DNA of 42,748 nucleotides, taken from contig CANQGU010000015.1 in NCBI GenBank assembly GCA_947623465.1, forward strand, positions 1 through 42,748, in the 5' to 3' direction. The DNA is from an uncultured Clostridia bacterium. Its GTDB lineage: Bacteria; Bacillota; Clostridia; TANB77; CAG-508. The notes under the pieces were generated by a model. The model did no database searches. It was not told the DNA's origin and was given only the letters and a program-made list of their open reading frames with translations. Positions 1-8,625 of the stretch are shown in pieces. Within the stretch, counting starts at the first letter, position 1. The number at the start of each line of letters is the position of its first letter. The position numbers and the translations under genes are program-made.

Positions 1-2
1 AT

Positions 3-492
3 ATGGAAGAAAAATGTGTAGATGAAAAAGTAAAACAAGATACAGAAAAAATACTAGAAAAATATCCTAAAGAAAAAGATATGTTAATTATGATATTAAA
101 TGATGTGCAAGAAAGATTTGGGTATATTCCAAAAAAAGCACAAGAAGTTATTTCAAAATATTTATCAATCCCAATGGCAGAGATTTATGGGGTTATAACA
201 TTTTATTCAAGATTCACATTAACACCAAAAGGAAAATATAATATTTCTATTTGCTTAGGAACAGCGTGTTACGTAAAAGGTTCTCAAAAGCTACTAGATA
301 GAGCAAAAGAAAGATTAAAAATAGAACCGGGAGAAGTAACAAAAGACCGGAAAATTTTCAATAGATGATGTAAGATGCGTTGGAGCCTGTGGCTTAGCAC
401 CTGTATTTATGGTAAACGACGAAGTATATGGAAACGCAACAGTTAAACAATTTGACGAAGTAATAGATAAATATATGAACGAAGAAAAATAA
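3..492 (+). CDS. hydC: NADH-dependent [FeFe] hydrogenase subunit C (NuoE-like), read through a +1 shift at CGG
   Basis: This is a thioredoxin-like [2Fe-2S] subunit of the NuoE/HydC family, which passes electrons with HydB and HydA. Two iron ligands, C84 and C89, are in the first frame (motif CLGTACY). The other two, about C125 and C129 (CVGACG), appear only if the reading frame moves +1 at 348. There codon 116 is CGG after GAC; skipping the C gives DGKFSIDDVR and the normal family C-terminus, ending at 490-492. Without the shift the protein stops six codons after the CGG, at 366-368, and lacks half the cluster ligands. With it the protein is 162 residues, normal for NuoE. The ATG at 3 is at the window edge, so its ribosome site cannot be seen. 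It is followed after 51 bases by hydB, which has a good AGGAGG site. Confidence 0.9.
348..351 (+). other. +1 recoding site CGGA in hydC
   Basis: The in-frame codons are AAA GAC CGG AAA. Skipping C348 gives GAC GGA AAA TTT (D-G-K-F), which restores the NuoE family reading frame through its last two cysteine ligands. The 0-frame stop is at 366-368. Confidence 0.85.
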
Positions 493-543
493 TAGTATAA
501 ATTTACTAAAAAGCTATCTAAAAGTAATAATAGGAGGAAATCT

Positions 544-2397
544 ATGAAAACAATTCAAGAAATAGAAAAAATTAGAAATGAAAAAAGACAAGAACTAGAT
601 TTAAGAGTAAATACAGGTTCAACATCTAGAGAAAAACATATATTAGTATGTCATGGTACAGGATGTACATCTTCTAAATCACCTAAAATTATAGAAAATT
701 TGAGAAAAATAATAGAAGAAAAAGGATTAGAAAATATCCGTGTAATACAAACAGGATGTTTTGGATTATGTGCTAAAGGGCCAATAGTTATAATAAGACC
801 AGAAGAAACATTTTATGCACATGTAAAACCTGAAGACTGTGAAGAAATAGTTGATGCTATTGCAAATGGCACAAAGGTAGAAAGACTTTTATGCAAAGAC
901 ATTGACGGAACAATGGTAAATAGACTTAATGAACTAACATTTTACAAAAAACAAAAAAGAATAGCACTTAAAAACTGTGGTGTAATTGACCCAGAAAATA
1001 TAGACGAATATATTGCATTTGATGGATACAAAGCATTAGAACAAGTATTAACTAAAATGACACCAGATGAAGTAATAAATGTAGTTTCAGAATCCGGCTT
1101 AAGAGGTCGTGGTGGAGCAGGTTTCCCTACAGGAAAAAAATGGAGCTTTACTAAAATGGCTCAAGGAGAACAAAAATATGTAGTTTGTAATGCAGACGAA
1201 GGAGATCCGGGAGCTTTTATGGATAGAAGCATACTAGAAGGAGACCCTCATGCAGTACTAGAAGCAATGACTATTGCAGGTTACGCAGTAGGAGCAAACC
1301 AAGGTTACATATATGTAAGAGCAGAATATCCTATAGCAGTACAAAGACTTAAAATTGCAATAAAACAAGCAAGAGAATACGGATTACTTGGAAGTAATAT
1401 TTTTGATACAGGATTTAAATTCGATATAGATATAAGACTTGGTGCAGGAGCATTTGTATGTGGAGAAGAAACAGCACTTCTAGAATCAATAGAAGGAAAA
1501 AGAGGTCAACCAAGACAAAAACCACCATTTCCTGCAAATGAAGGCTTATTTGGAAAACCAACACTTATAAACAATGTTGAAACATATGCAAATATCACAA
1601 AAATAATACTAAATGGAGCTGAGTGGTATTCTAGTATTGGAACAGAAACATCTAAAGGAACAAAAGTATTTGCATTAGGTGGAAATGTAAACAATGTAGG
1701 TTTAGTAGAAGTTCCTATGGGAACAACTTTAAGAGAAATAGTATATGACATAGGTGGTGGAATTCCAAATGGTAGAGAATTTAAAGCAGCTCAAACAGGA
1801 GGTCCATCAGGAGGTTGTATACCAAAAGAACATTTAGATACACCAATAGATTATGAATCATTATCTGCAATAGGTTCTATGATGGGTTCAGGTGGACTTA
1901 TTGTTATGGATGACACAAAATGTATGGTAAACTTAGCAAAATTCTATCTAGAATTTACTGTAAAAGAAAGTTGTGGAAAATGCACTCCATGTAGAATTGG
2001 AACAAAAAGAATGCATGAAATATTAGAAAAACTATGCTCAGGAAAAGGAACTGAAGAAGATATACAAAAATTAGAAAAATTAGCTAAAAATATTCAAAAA
2101 GCAAGTGTATGTGGATTGGGTCAAACTGCACCAAATCCTGTACTTAGCACTTTAAAATATTTTAGAGATGAATTTGAAGAACACGCAATTGATAAAAAAT
2201 GTAGAACTAATGAGTGTAAAGCTCTTGCTAAAATTACAATTGATGAGGAAAAATGTAAAGGTTGTGGCTTGTGTCAAAGGTCTTGCCCTGTTGGTGCAAT
2301 AGAAGGAGAGGCTAGAGATAAGAGAAAGATTAATCAAGATAAGTGTATTAAGTGTGGAACGTGTATTAGCACTTGCCCATTCCACGCAATTGGCTAG
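544..2397 (+). CDS. hydB: NADH-dependent [FeFe] hydrogenase subunit B (NuoF-like flavoprotein)
   Basis: This 617-residue protein is the NADH- and FMN-binding subunit of the multimeric hydrogenase. In order it shows: an N-terminal thioredoxin-like [2Fe-2S] domain (C36-x4-C41, then TGCFGLC near 76); the NuoF core with the glycine-rich NADH/FMN motif GRGGAGFPTG near 180-190; the SLBB region; the NuoF [4Fe-4S] motif SCGKCTPCR near 477; and two C-terminal ferredoxin clusters (CKGCGLCQRSCP and CIKCGTCISTCP). This fused architecture is typical of HydB of electron-bifurcating hydrogenases in clostridia and Thermotoga. The ATG is preceded by AGGAGG at 532-537. It lies between hydC and hydA on the same strand. 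Bifurcation with ferredoxin is inferred from the family; the sequence shows only the cofactor sites. Confidence 0.95.
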   Translation: MKTIQEIEKIRNEKRQELDLRVNTGSTSREKHILVCHGTGCTSSKSPKIIENLRKIIEEKGLENIRVIQTGCFGLCAKGPIVIIRPEETFYAHVKPEDCEEIVDAIANGTKVERLLCKDIDGTMVNRLNELTFYKKQKRIALKNCGVIDPENIDEYIAFDGYKALEQVLTKMTPDEVINVVSESGLRGRGGAGFPTGKKWSFTKMAQGEQKYVVCNADEGDPGAFMDRSILEGDPHAVLEAMTIAGYAVGANQGYIYVRAEYPIAVQRLKIAIKQAREYGLLGSNIFDTGFKFDIDIRLGAGAFVCGEETALLESIEGKRGQPRQKPPFPANEGLFGKPTLINNVETYANITKIILNGAEWYSSIGTETSKGTKVFALGGNVNNVGLVEVPMGTTLREIVYDIGGGIPNGREFKAAQTGGPSGGCIPKEHLDTPIDYESLSAIGSMMGSGGLIVMDDTKCMVNLAKFYLEFTVKESCGKCTPCRIGTKRMHEILEKLCSGKGTEEDIQKLEKLAKNIQKASVCGLGQTAPNPVLSTLKYFRDEFEEHAIDKKCRTNECKALAKITIDEEKCKGCGLCQRSCPVGAIEGEARDKRKINQDKCIKCGTCISTCPFHAIG

Positions 2398-2521
2398 TTT
2401 GAACAATAATTAGCATCTTGCACAATTTGTTTTAATTAAAACTTGGGTCACATATAAAATATATGCTCCCTTGCCTTTTAATTAAATCCAAATTGCACAA
2501 TATACTAATTCTTGTTCAAAC
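2397..2521 (+). promoter_or_regulatory. Long imperfect hairpin between hydB and hydA
   Basis: The 150-base gap between hydB and hydA starts and ends with a long inverted repeat: 2397-2413 pairs with 2505-2521 (16 of 17). Inside lie a second pair (TTTTAATTAAAA with TTTTAATTAAAT) and a central GGG...CCC arm. The left arm begins inside the hydB stop codon and the right arm lies about 30 bases before the hydA start. It may set the HydB:HydA ratio, stabilise the mRNA or act as a partial terminator. I recognise no known RNA family. Confidence 0.5.
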
Positions 2522-2550
2522 CCAAAATAAGAAAGAAAGGAAAAAATGAT

Positions 2551-4302
2551 ATGAGTGAAGAAATAGTAAATTTAACAATAGATGGAATAAAAGTTAAAGC
2601 AACTAAAGGCGATACTATTTTAAAAGTTGCAAAATCTGTAGGAATTAATATACCAACATTATGCTTTTTGAAAGAAATAAATGAAGTTGGGGACTGTAGA
2701 ATGTGCATAGTTGAAATAGAGGGAAGAAGAGGTTTTGCGGCTTCATGTATACAAAAAGTTGAAGAAGGTATGGTAGTACATACAAATACACCAAGCGTAG
2801 TAGAAGCAAGAAAAGTAATACTTGATTTAATTTTATCTAACCACCCTAAAGATTGTTTAACATGTATACGTTCAGGAAATTGTGAATTACAAAATTTAGC
2901 AGAAAAATTTAATATGAGAGATATTGAATATAAAGGTGAAATGCAAAATCACCCAATAGATGATAAATCTCCATCTATTGTTAGAGAACCTAATAAATGT
3001 ATTTTATGTAGAAGATGTACAGCAGCGTGCAAAAATGTACAAGAAATAGGTGCAATATCAAGTACAGGTAGAGGTTTTGAATCATGTATTGCTACAACAT
3101 ATGATGAAAGCTTAAATGATGTAGATTGTACTTTTTGCGGTCAATGTGTTGTAAGTTGTCCAACAGGAGCATTACATGAAAAAGAATATGTAGAAGATGT
3201 ATGGGAAAAATTAAAAGATGAAGAAACTTTCGTTGTAGTTCAAACAGCTCCAGCCGTAAGAGTAGCAATAGGAGAAGAATTTGGTATGCCTATTGGAGAA
3301 AATGCAAAAGGAAAAATGGTAACAGCTTTAAAAAGAATAGGATTTGACAAAGTATTTGATACAAATACAGGTGCAGACTTTACAATTATGGAAGAAGCCA
3401 ATGAATTTATAGAAAGATTAAGCGGAAATGGTACTTTACCTATGATTACATCTTGTAGTCCAGGTTGGGTAAGATTTGCAGAGAAAAACTATGGAGATCA
3501 GTTAGACCATTTATCAAGTTGTAAATCTCCACATCAAATGTTTGGAGCAGTAATAAAATCATATTTTGCTGAAAAATATGGAATAGATAAAAACAAAATT
3601 TGTACAGTTTCTATTATGCCATGTATTGCAAAAAAATATGAAGCTTCAAGACCTGAAATGGAAGTTGATGGAGTTCGTGATGTAGATTATGTATTAACAA
3701 CAAGAGAACTTGCTAAAATGATAAAACAAGCAAATATTGACTTTGTTGAATTAGAAGACAGCAATTTTGATGACCCTATGGGAGAAGCAAGTGGAGCAGG
3801 AGCAATATTTGGAACAACAGGTGGAGTTATGGAAGCTGCAATAAGAACAGCAGTAGACACTTTAGAAAATAAATCTATGGATAAAATAGAATACAAAGAA
3901 GTAAGAGGAGAAAAAGGAATAAAAGAAGCTTGCTTAAATGTTGCAGGAAAAGAAGTTAAAATAGCTGTTGCAAGTGGACTTTCAAATGCAAGAAAAATTA
4001 TGGACCAAATTAAAGATAAAAAATCTCCATATCATTTTATAGAAATAATGGCATGTCCTGGAGGATGTGTAATGGGTGGAGGTCAACCTATAAAAAGTGC
4101 TAAAACAAGAGCAACAATAGATGTAAGAAAACGTAGAGCTGATAGTATATATTCAATAGATGAAAAGAGTACAATTAGAAAATCACACGAAAATCCAACT
4201 ATCAAAAAAATATATGAAGAATATTTGGAAAAACCAGGAAGTCATAAAGCTCATAAATATTTACATACAACTTATTCTCCAAAACCAAAATACGATATTT
4301 AA
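2551..4302 (+). CDS. hydA: [FeFe] hydrogenase catalytic subunit
   Basis: This is the H-cluster subunit, which makes or uses H2. From the ATG at 2551 (ribosome site GAAAGGA at 2532-2538) it has 583 residues; upstream in-frame codons exist but have no ribosome site. Domains in order: an N-terminal plant-type [2Fe-2S] domain (C38, C49, C52 region), a His-Cys [4Fe-4S] segment (HPKDCLTCIRSGNCELQ), two [4Fe-4S] ferredoxin motifs (CILCRRCTAAC and CTFCGQCVVSCP), then the catalytic domain. All three H-cluster signatures are intact: TSCSPGW (L1), MPCIAKKYEA (L2) and MACPGGCVMGGGQP (L3). The C-terminal SHKAHKYLHTTY small-subunit-like tail is typical of HydA in HydABC complexes. It is the last gene of the hydCBA operon and is followed by a terminator hairpin. 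Confidence 0.97.
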   Translation: MSEEIVNLTIDGIKVKATKGDTILKVAKSVGINIPTLCFLKEINEVGDCRMCIVEIEGRRGFAASCIQKVEEGMVVHTNTPSVVEARKVILDLILSNHPKDCLTCIRSGNCELQNLAEKFNMRDIEYKGEMQNHPIDDKSPSIVREPNKCILCRRCTAACKNVQEIGAISSTGRGFESCIATTYDESLNDVDCTFCGQCVVSCPTGALHEKEYVEDVWEKLKDEETFVVVQTAPAVRVAIGEEFGMPIGENAKGKMVTALKRIGFDKVFDTNTGADFTIMEEANEFIERLSGNGTLPMITSCSPGWVRFAEKNYGDQLDHLSSCKSPHQMFGAVIKSYFAEKYGIDKNKICTVSIMPCIAKKYEASRPEMEVDGVRDVDYVLTTRELAKMIKQANIDFVELEDSNFDDPMGEASGAGAIFGTTGGVMEAAIRTAVDTLENKSMDKIEYKEVRGEKGIKEACLNVAGKEVKIAVASGLSNARKIMDQIKDKKSPYHFIEIMACPGGCVMGGGQPIKSAKTRATIDVRKRRADSIYSIDEKSTIRKSHENPTIKKIYEEYLEKPGSHKAHKYLHTTYSPKPKYDI

Positions 4303-4307
4303 AAAAT

Positions 4308-4351
4308 AAAAATTAATATAATAGTTCTTTGTAACTATTATATTAATTTTT
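4308..4351. terminator. Bidirectional terminator between hydA and the sortase gene
   Basis: A long A+T stem (AATTAATATAATAGTT with AACTATTATATTAATT) around a short loop is followed by a T-run on the plus strand and preceded by an A-run. It can serve both convergent genes. Confidence 0.75.
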
Positions 4352-5200
4352 TTATAAAGAGCATTTGGCAACGACCACAAATCTTCCGTCTTCTACATGA
4401 TATGAGCAAGTAGATAAAGTCAATAGCATATCTCCATAAGTTGCATCCTTTCCTGTATTATAAATAGAAGCACTTTTTGAATTACTTACATATTCATTAA
4501 ATTCTTTTTCATTTTTTGCATTTATAAAATAATAATATCTAAAAACATTTTCTTCATTTTTATAATAAACTCTAGATTTAAAAACAGCAAATATTTCAAA
4601 TATAAGGTCTTGAGAAGTTGTTGTAAATCTTATCAAAGGATGCTCATTATAATATTTTTTGCTTTCATATTTTAATAAACTTTGAAACATCGTTCCATTT
4701 TTATTATTATGTCCATATATTAATAAATTAGTGCTAGGTTTTTCCCATGAATAGGCCTTATCTATAAATATAGAACCATTTGTAGAATATTGTTTTTTAT
4801 AATTATGTTTCATATAATAGGAATTATCCTTACCTTGTAAAACAGGGTAATTTATGTCAGTATTTTCAATTTCAATCCAAGCCTTTATATCACTATTTTC
4901 CTTTTGCAATTCTTGAAGTTTTGAAATTCTTTCAGATTGTTTATTTACAAAATCTGAATCAGATTCATTTTGTTCTTCAATAGAAGAATTAGTATTATTC
5001 ATATTTTCGTTTGATTCTAAAGATTGTTCTTGAGTATCATTTAAAACTTCAAAATTTTTTAAATTATTATTTTCATCTAATAATTTTTTTTGATTTTTGG
5101 AAAAATATATATCAAATGCACTTTTTAATATATATGAAATTGAAATAACAATAATAATTAAAAATATTGCTAATATAAATTTATTAAAATTATTTTTCAT
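4352..5200 (-). CDS. srtB: Class B sortase
   Basis: This is a membrane-anchored transpeptidase of 282 residues that would attach surface proteins to the cell wall. It has one N-terminal membrane segment (about residues 8-28), a low-complexity Asn/Glu/Ser linker (about 35-90), and a sortase catalytic domain. Catalytic residues are visible: His in LLIYGHNNKNG, Cys in LLTLSTCSYH and Arg in VEDGRFVVVAK. The TLSTC form and the long N-terminal helical part fit class B, although its neighbour's signal looks more like a class A or D type. It lies 74 bases downstream of the surface protein gene on the same strand, which is probably its substrate. Confidence 0.92.
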   Translation of the reverse strand: MKNNFNKFILAIFLIIIVISISYILKSAFDIYFSKNQKKLLDENNNLKNFEVLNDTQEQSLESNENMNNTNSSIEEQNESDSDFVNKQSERISKLQELQKENSDIKAWIEIENTDINYPVLQGKDNSYYMKHNYKKQYSTNGSIFIDKAYSWEKPSTNLLIYGHNNKNGTMFQSLLKYESKKYYNEHPLIRFTTTSQDLIFEIFAVFKSRVYYKNEENVFRYYYFINAKNEKEFNEYVSNSKSASIYNTGKDATYGDMLLTLSTCSYHVEDGRFVVVAKCSL

Positions 5201-5227
5201 ATCAGTTTATTAATATTAAAATAACTA

Positions 5228-5256
5228 AGCCTACATATTTTGTAAAAATGTAGGCT
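5228..5256 (-). terminator. Hairpin between surface protein and sortase genes
   Basis: AGCCTACAT (5228-5236) pairs with ATGTAGGCT (5248-5256). It follows the surface protein gene on the minus strand but has no strong T-run, so it may be a partial terminator or a processing site that lowers sortase expression relative to its substrate. Confidence 0.5.
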
Positions 5257-5274
5257 AAAGTTCATTTAATATTT

Positions 5275-6186
5275 TTAGTTATCCTTTCTTAATATTGAAA
5301 TTACAAAAATTGATATAGCAATAGCGATTAAAGCTAATGCAAAAGATGTGTTTGTACCTGTTTTTGGTGTTGGGTCTTTTTCTGGAACTTCTTCTACAAC
5401 AGGTTCTGGTGGAGTATATCCTTCACCTGCGATATCAATACCTTCTATAGAATTACTTGTATACAAAATATTATTATTTTGATCAGTTACAACTAATTGA
5501 TTACCATTTAAAAATATTTTATTAACTGTATTATCAGTATTTTCAACTGTAAAAGTAGCAATTGGGTCATTTATATCAACATATACAACATTTACTGTTT
5601 GATCTGTATCTAAAGTACCGTTCATTACAACTTTAGGGTTGTTTTCAGATCCTGAAATAGCTTCAGATTTTGCAATTTCTATACCATTGTTAGAATCTTC
5701 TCTACCATTATGACCTAAATATAATGATCTAACTTCTACTGTACCTGCATTTGCAAGAACACCACCATAACCACAGTTTTGTATTTTAACTTCATCTAAT
5801 ATAACATAACCACCATTATAGGCTTGTACACCATATTTTTGACTATTTTCTAAAGTCATATTACTTAAAGTAACAGTAGTATTTGCACCTACTGAAAGTA
5901 AACTACCATTTGCACTTGAAGTATGCCAACTTGAAATTTCTCTTGATATAGTATGTCCATCACCATTAATTGTAAAAGACTTTGCATTGCTTATTTCTAC
6001 AGGTGTAGTCAAAGCTATATTATTTGAAAGAGTTATAACTTCTCCATTTTCAATATTTTGAATAGCTTCAAGTAATTGTGCTTCAGAATCAACAGATGTA
6101 CTTGCTGCACAAGAAAAAGTAGGGATTAAACATAAAGAACTTAGTAAGATAACTAAAAATAATGTAATTTTAATTGAATTTTTCAT
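5275..6186 (-). CDS. Cell-wall-anchored surface protein with parallel beta-helix repeats
   Basis: This 303-residue secreted protein has an N-terminal signal peptide (hydrophobic stretch residues 7-27, ending ...SCAAS). The body is rich in Asn, Gly and Thr, with short strand-and-turn units typical of right-handed parallel beta-helices (such as TLSNMTLENSQKYG and VILDEVKIQNCGYGG). The C-terminus is a cell-wall sorting signal: proline-rich spacer, TPKTG, a hydrophobic stretch, then a basic RKDN tail. The motif has T-P instead of the usual L-P before the X-T-G. The ATG has GAGAGGA upstream. The next gene on the strand is a sortase, so the two form a substrate-enzyme pair. Its binding target or enzymatic role cannot be told from the sequence. 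Confidence 0.85.
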   Translation of the reverse strand: MKNSIKITLFLVILLSSLCLIPTFSCAASTSVDSEAQLLEAIQNIENGEVITLSNNIALTTPVEISNAKSFTINGDGHTISREISSWHTSSANGSLLSVGANTTVTLSNMTLENSQKYGVQAYNGGYVILDEVKIQNCGYGGVLANAGTVEVRSLYLGHNGREDSNNGIEIAKSEAISGSENNPKVVMNGTLDTDQTVNVVYVDINDPIATFTVENTDNTVNKIFLNGNQLVVTDQNNNILYTSNSIEGIDIAGEGYTPPEPVVEEVPEKDPTPKTGTNTSFALALIAIAISIFVISILRKDN

Positions 6187-6302
6187 ATTTTTTACATCCT
6201 CTCTTAAAAATTTTTGAATACTTATTTACAAAAAAAGTATAATAATATTGTGACTTATTTTTTTTCGTTTATGCAATTTTTAAGTTTGTATTTATTGGCA
6301 AA

Positions 6303-6341
6303 AAATAAAAAAATTAGAACCTATAAAAAAATAGGTTCTAA
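6303..6341 (-). terminator. Rho-independent terminator after the transthyretin-like gene
   Basis: A perfect 11-bp stem (6314-6324 with 6331-6341) with a 6-base loop is followed on the minus strand by a run of T residues (plus-strand A-run at 6301-6313). Confidence 0.85.
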
Positions 6342-6367
6342 CAAATCAATTTTTATAATTTGAAAAA

Positions 6368-6796
6368 TTATTTTTCGTCTTTGCATCCACAATGTTCTGG
6401 GTTTCCGGCTCTTAAACATTTTAAGTCACGATGACCCTTAACATCTAATTTGTAATGACGAACATCATTTACCCAAATATCTATGGCATATTCTTTTCCA
6501 GGGCATAAAGGACCAAAAACAAATTCACCATATTCATCTGTAAAAGTATGAGATACAGGTATTCTCTTTTTTCTACCTTCTTTACCAAAATCAATTTCTA
6601 TTAATTTAACAACTGCATCTTTTATTGGTTCTTTAAACATGTTTTTAACTGTACCATATATTACATCTCTGTTGTCTTCTGGTAAAGTAATATCTAAATC
6701 AAATTGTTTACCATTAGAAATTAAACCATCAACATCAATTACTGGGCAATGAGGTCCTGGTCTTTTCATTTCATAATTCATGTTTTTATCTTCCAT
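6368..6796 (-). CDS. Transthyretin-like / carboxypeptidase-regulatory-like domain protein
   Basis: This small protein has 142 residues and no signal peptide. The middle (about residues 45-120) has the pattern of a prealbumin-like or carboxypeptidase regulatory-like beta-sandwich: VIYGTVKNMFKEPIKDAVVKL, then FTDEYGEFVFGPLCPGKEYAIDIW. The C-terminus carries Cys and His residues (CLRAGNPEHCGC) that could bind a metal. Similar short proteins are conserved hypothetical proteins in clostridia; the role is unknown. The ATG has GGAGGA upstream with good spacing. It has its own terminator, so it is probably a single-gene unit. Confidence 0.75.
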   Translation of the reverse strand: MEDKNMNYEMKRPGPHCPVIDVDGLISNGKQFDLDITLPEDNRDVIYGTVKNMFKEPIKDAVVKLIEIDFGKEGRKKRIPVSHTFTDEYGEFVFGPLCPGKEYAIDIWVNDVRHYKLDVKGHRDLKCLRAGNPEHCGCKDEK

Positions 6797-6925
6797 TTAT
6801 ATATCCTCCATATTTACTCAATTAAATTTATTTAGAGTATAAATTAGCAACTAATTGCTTTAATAATATAGTATGAAAAATGTCGAAAGATGTGACCTTT
6901 AAAAATAATACTTTTTCATAGTTAG

Positions 6926-7066
6926 ATACTTGTAATGTTTTATTTTTAGAGCTTTGGTGTCGCAACTTTTATATTAAAAAAATAATATGAAAGTTGCTCC
7001 ATTCGCCCTTCACTTTGTTTCGGTTGATCGCTTACGCAGCTCTTGCAAATAAATCATTACAAGTAT
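6926..7066. repeat. 141-bp nested inverted-repeat element (MITE-like)
   Basis: The outer arms are a perfect 12-bp inverted repeat (6926-6937 with 7055-7066, ATACTTGTAATG). Next comes AGAGCT (6948-6953) with AGCTCT (7038-7043), and inside a 14-bp arm (6962-6975 with 6984-6997, one mismatch). The interior is richer in G+C than the surroundings. It occupies most of the 363-base gap between the divergent transthyretin-like gene and pyrH. It looks like a non-coding mobile repeat or a folded RNA. Confidence 0.6.
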
Positions 7067-7119
7067 TTAAATATGAAAAATATTAATTATTAGTTGCAAA
7101 TAAAATTTTAAAGTAGGTA

Positions 7120-7148
7120 TTGTTTAATTAATTTATTTATGATAAAAT
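7120..7148 (+). promoter_or_regulatory. Promoter for the pyrH operon
   Basis: TTGTTT (7120-7125), 17 bases, TAAAAT (7143-7148), about 35 bases before the pyrH start. Confidence 0.5.
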
Positions 7149-7183
7149 AAGGAAAATTAATGTATAGAAAGGAAAGATTTAAA

Positions 7184-7894
7184 ATGTCAGAAGCAAAATA
7201 TAAAAGAGTGCTTTTAAAATTAAGTGGGGAAGCACTAGCAGGAGACGATAAAACAGGAATAAACATACCGGTTGTCGGTGCAATATGTGATAAAGTAAAA
7301 GAAGTAGTAGAAATGGGAGTACAAGTTGCAATAGTAGTTGGAGGAGGAAACTTTTGGAGAGGAAGAAGAAATGGTGAACAAATGGAAAAAACAACAGCAG
7401 ACTACATGGGAATGCTTGCAACTGCAATGAATGCATTAGCACTTCAAGATGCAATTGAAGCAAGAGGAATATTTACTAGAGTACAAACAGCAATAGAAAT
7501 GAGAGAAGTTGCAGAACCATTTATAAAAAGAAAAGCAATTAAGCATTTAAATAGAGAAAGAGTTGTTATATTTGCTTGTGGTACAGGAAATCCGTTCTTT
7601 ACAACAGATACAGGAGCAGCACTTAGAGCTGCAGAAATAGAAGCAGATGCAATTCTACTTGGAAAAGCAATAGATGGGGTATATTCAGCAGATCCAAAAA
7701 TAGACCCTACTGCTACAAAATATGATGAAATTACATATCAAGAAGTTTTAGAAAAAGACTTAAAAGTTATGGATTCAACAGCAACTGCACTTTGTAAAGA
7801 CAACAATATTCCACTTGTAGTATTTGGAATAGCAGACCCAGAAAATATAGTAAGAGCAGTTAAAGGTGAAAAAGTAGGAACAATAGTAAAATAA
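7184..7894 (+). CDS. pyrH: UMP kinase
   Basis: This 236-residue enzyme phosphorylates UMP to UDP in pyrimidine nucleotide synthesis. It has the amino-acid-kinase fold: N-terminal [13 protein letters not shown], the [11 protein letters not shown] glycine-rich loop, and the C-terminal nucleotide-binding part with [12 protein letters not shown] and GVYSADPK. An in-frame ATG at 7160 exists, but the ATG at 7184 (MSEAKYKR) follows a GAAAGGA site and fits the family length. It heads the cluster pyrH-frr-ispA-uppS-cdsA-rseP, a classic Firmicute neighbourhood of translation and envelope genes. Confidence 0.96.
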   Translation: MSEAKYKRVLLKLSGEALAGDDKTGINIPVVGAICDKVKEVVEMGVQVAIVVGGGNFWRGRRNGEQMEKTTADYMGMLATAMNALALQDAIEARGIFTRVQTAIEMREVAEPFIKRKAIKHLNRERVVIFACGTGNPFFTTDTGAALRAAEIEADAILLGKAIDGVYSADPKIDPTATKYDEITYQEVLEKDLKVMDSTATALCKDNNIPLVVFGIADPENIVRAVKGEKVGTIVK

Positions 7895-7952
7895 AATTTT
7901 TAAACAAAAATATTTCAACATAAAAAAATTAAAATAAATAAAAAAGGAGGGT

Positions 7953-7974
7953 TATGTGAGAAAAAACTCACATA
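7953..7974 (+). promoter_or_regulatory. Hairpin between Shine-Dalgarno and start codon of frr
   Basis: AAGGAGG at 7944-7950 is followed directly by a perfect 8-bp stem (7953-7960 with 7967-7974, TATGTGAG/CTCACATA) and an A6 loop. The family-conserved start ATG is at 7986, 35 bases from the ribosome site. If the 22-base hairpin folds, the effective gap is about 13 bases. The other reading is that GTG 7956 inside the hairpin is the start. Confidence 0.55.
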
Positions 7975-7985
7975 AGTTAAGAATT

Positions 7986-8534
7986 ATGGACTATAATGTT
8001 ATTAAAGAAAAAATGGAAAAATCAATAGATAATTTAAAAGGAAAATTTGCAGAAGTTAGAGCAGGAAGGGCAAATCCTGCAATATTAAATAAGGTTAAAA
8101 TAGACTATTATGGAACTCCAACACCAATAAATCAAGTTGCAGGAATTTCAGTTCCAGAAGCAAGAATGATAGTAATTTCACCTTGGGATGTATCAATGTT
8201 AAAAGAAATAGAAAAAGCAATACTTGCATCAGATATTGGAATTAATCCAAACAATGATGGAAAAGTAATTAGACTTACATTTCCAGAATTAACAGAAGAC
8301 AGAAGAAAAGAATTAGTAAAAGACATAAAAAAATTAGCAGAAGATAGCAAAGTTGCTGTAAGAAATGCAAGACGTGATGGAATAGATTTAGCAAAAAAAC
8401 TTGGAAAAGATGGAGAAATGACAGAAGATGAAGTAAAACAAGCAGAAAATAAAATTCAAGAATTAACAGATAAATCAATAGGTGAAATAGACAAATTATT
8501 ATCAGACAAAGAATCAGAAGTACTTTCAATATAA
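7986..8534 (+). CDS. frr: Ribosome recycling factor
   Basis: RRF splits post-termination ribosomes together with EF-G. From ATG 7986 the protein has 182 residues, close to the usual 185, and shows family motifs: KFAEVRAGRANPAIL near 20-35, SPWDVSML, and the C-terminal KDGEMTEDEVKQAENKIQELTD helix. A GTG at 7956 would add ten residues (MRKNSHKLRI) not typical of the family, but it is closer to the strong AAGGAGG. The hairpin between them leaves the start uncertain. It lies 61 bases after pyrH, as in most Firmicutes. Confidence 0.94.
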   Translation: MDYNVIKEKMEKSIDNLKGKFAEVRAGRANPAILNKVKIDYYGTPTPINQVAGISVPEARMIVISPWDVSMLKEIEKAILASDIGINPNNDGKVIRLTFPELTEDRRKELVKDIKKLAEDSKVAVRNARRDGIDLAKKLGKDGEMTEDEVKQAENKIQELTDKSIGEIDKLLSDKESEVLSI

Positions 8535-8625
8535 TAAAAAATATAAAGAAATATTCTTATTTTAAATATAATAATCAAAAAATATTATTACTTTCAATGT
8601 AACAAATAGAAAGGAATGCTTCCAA

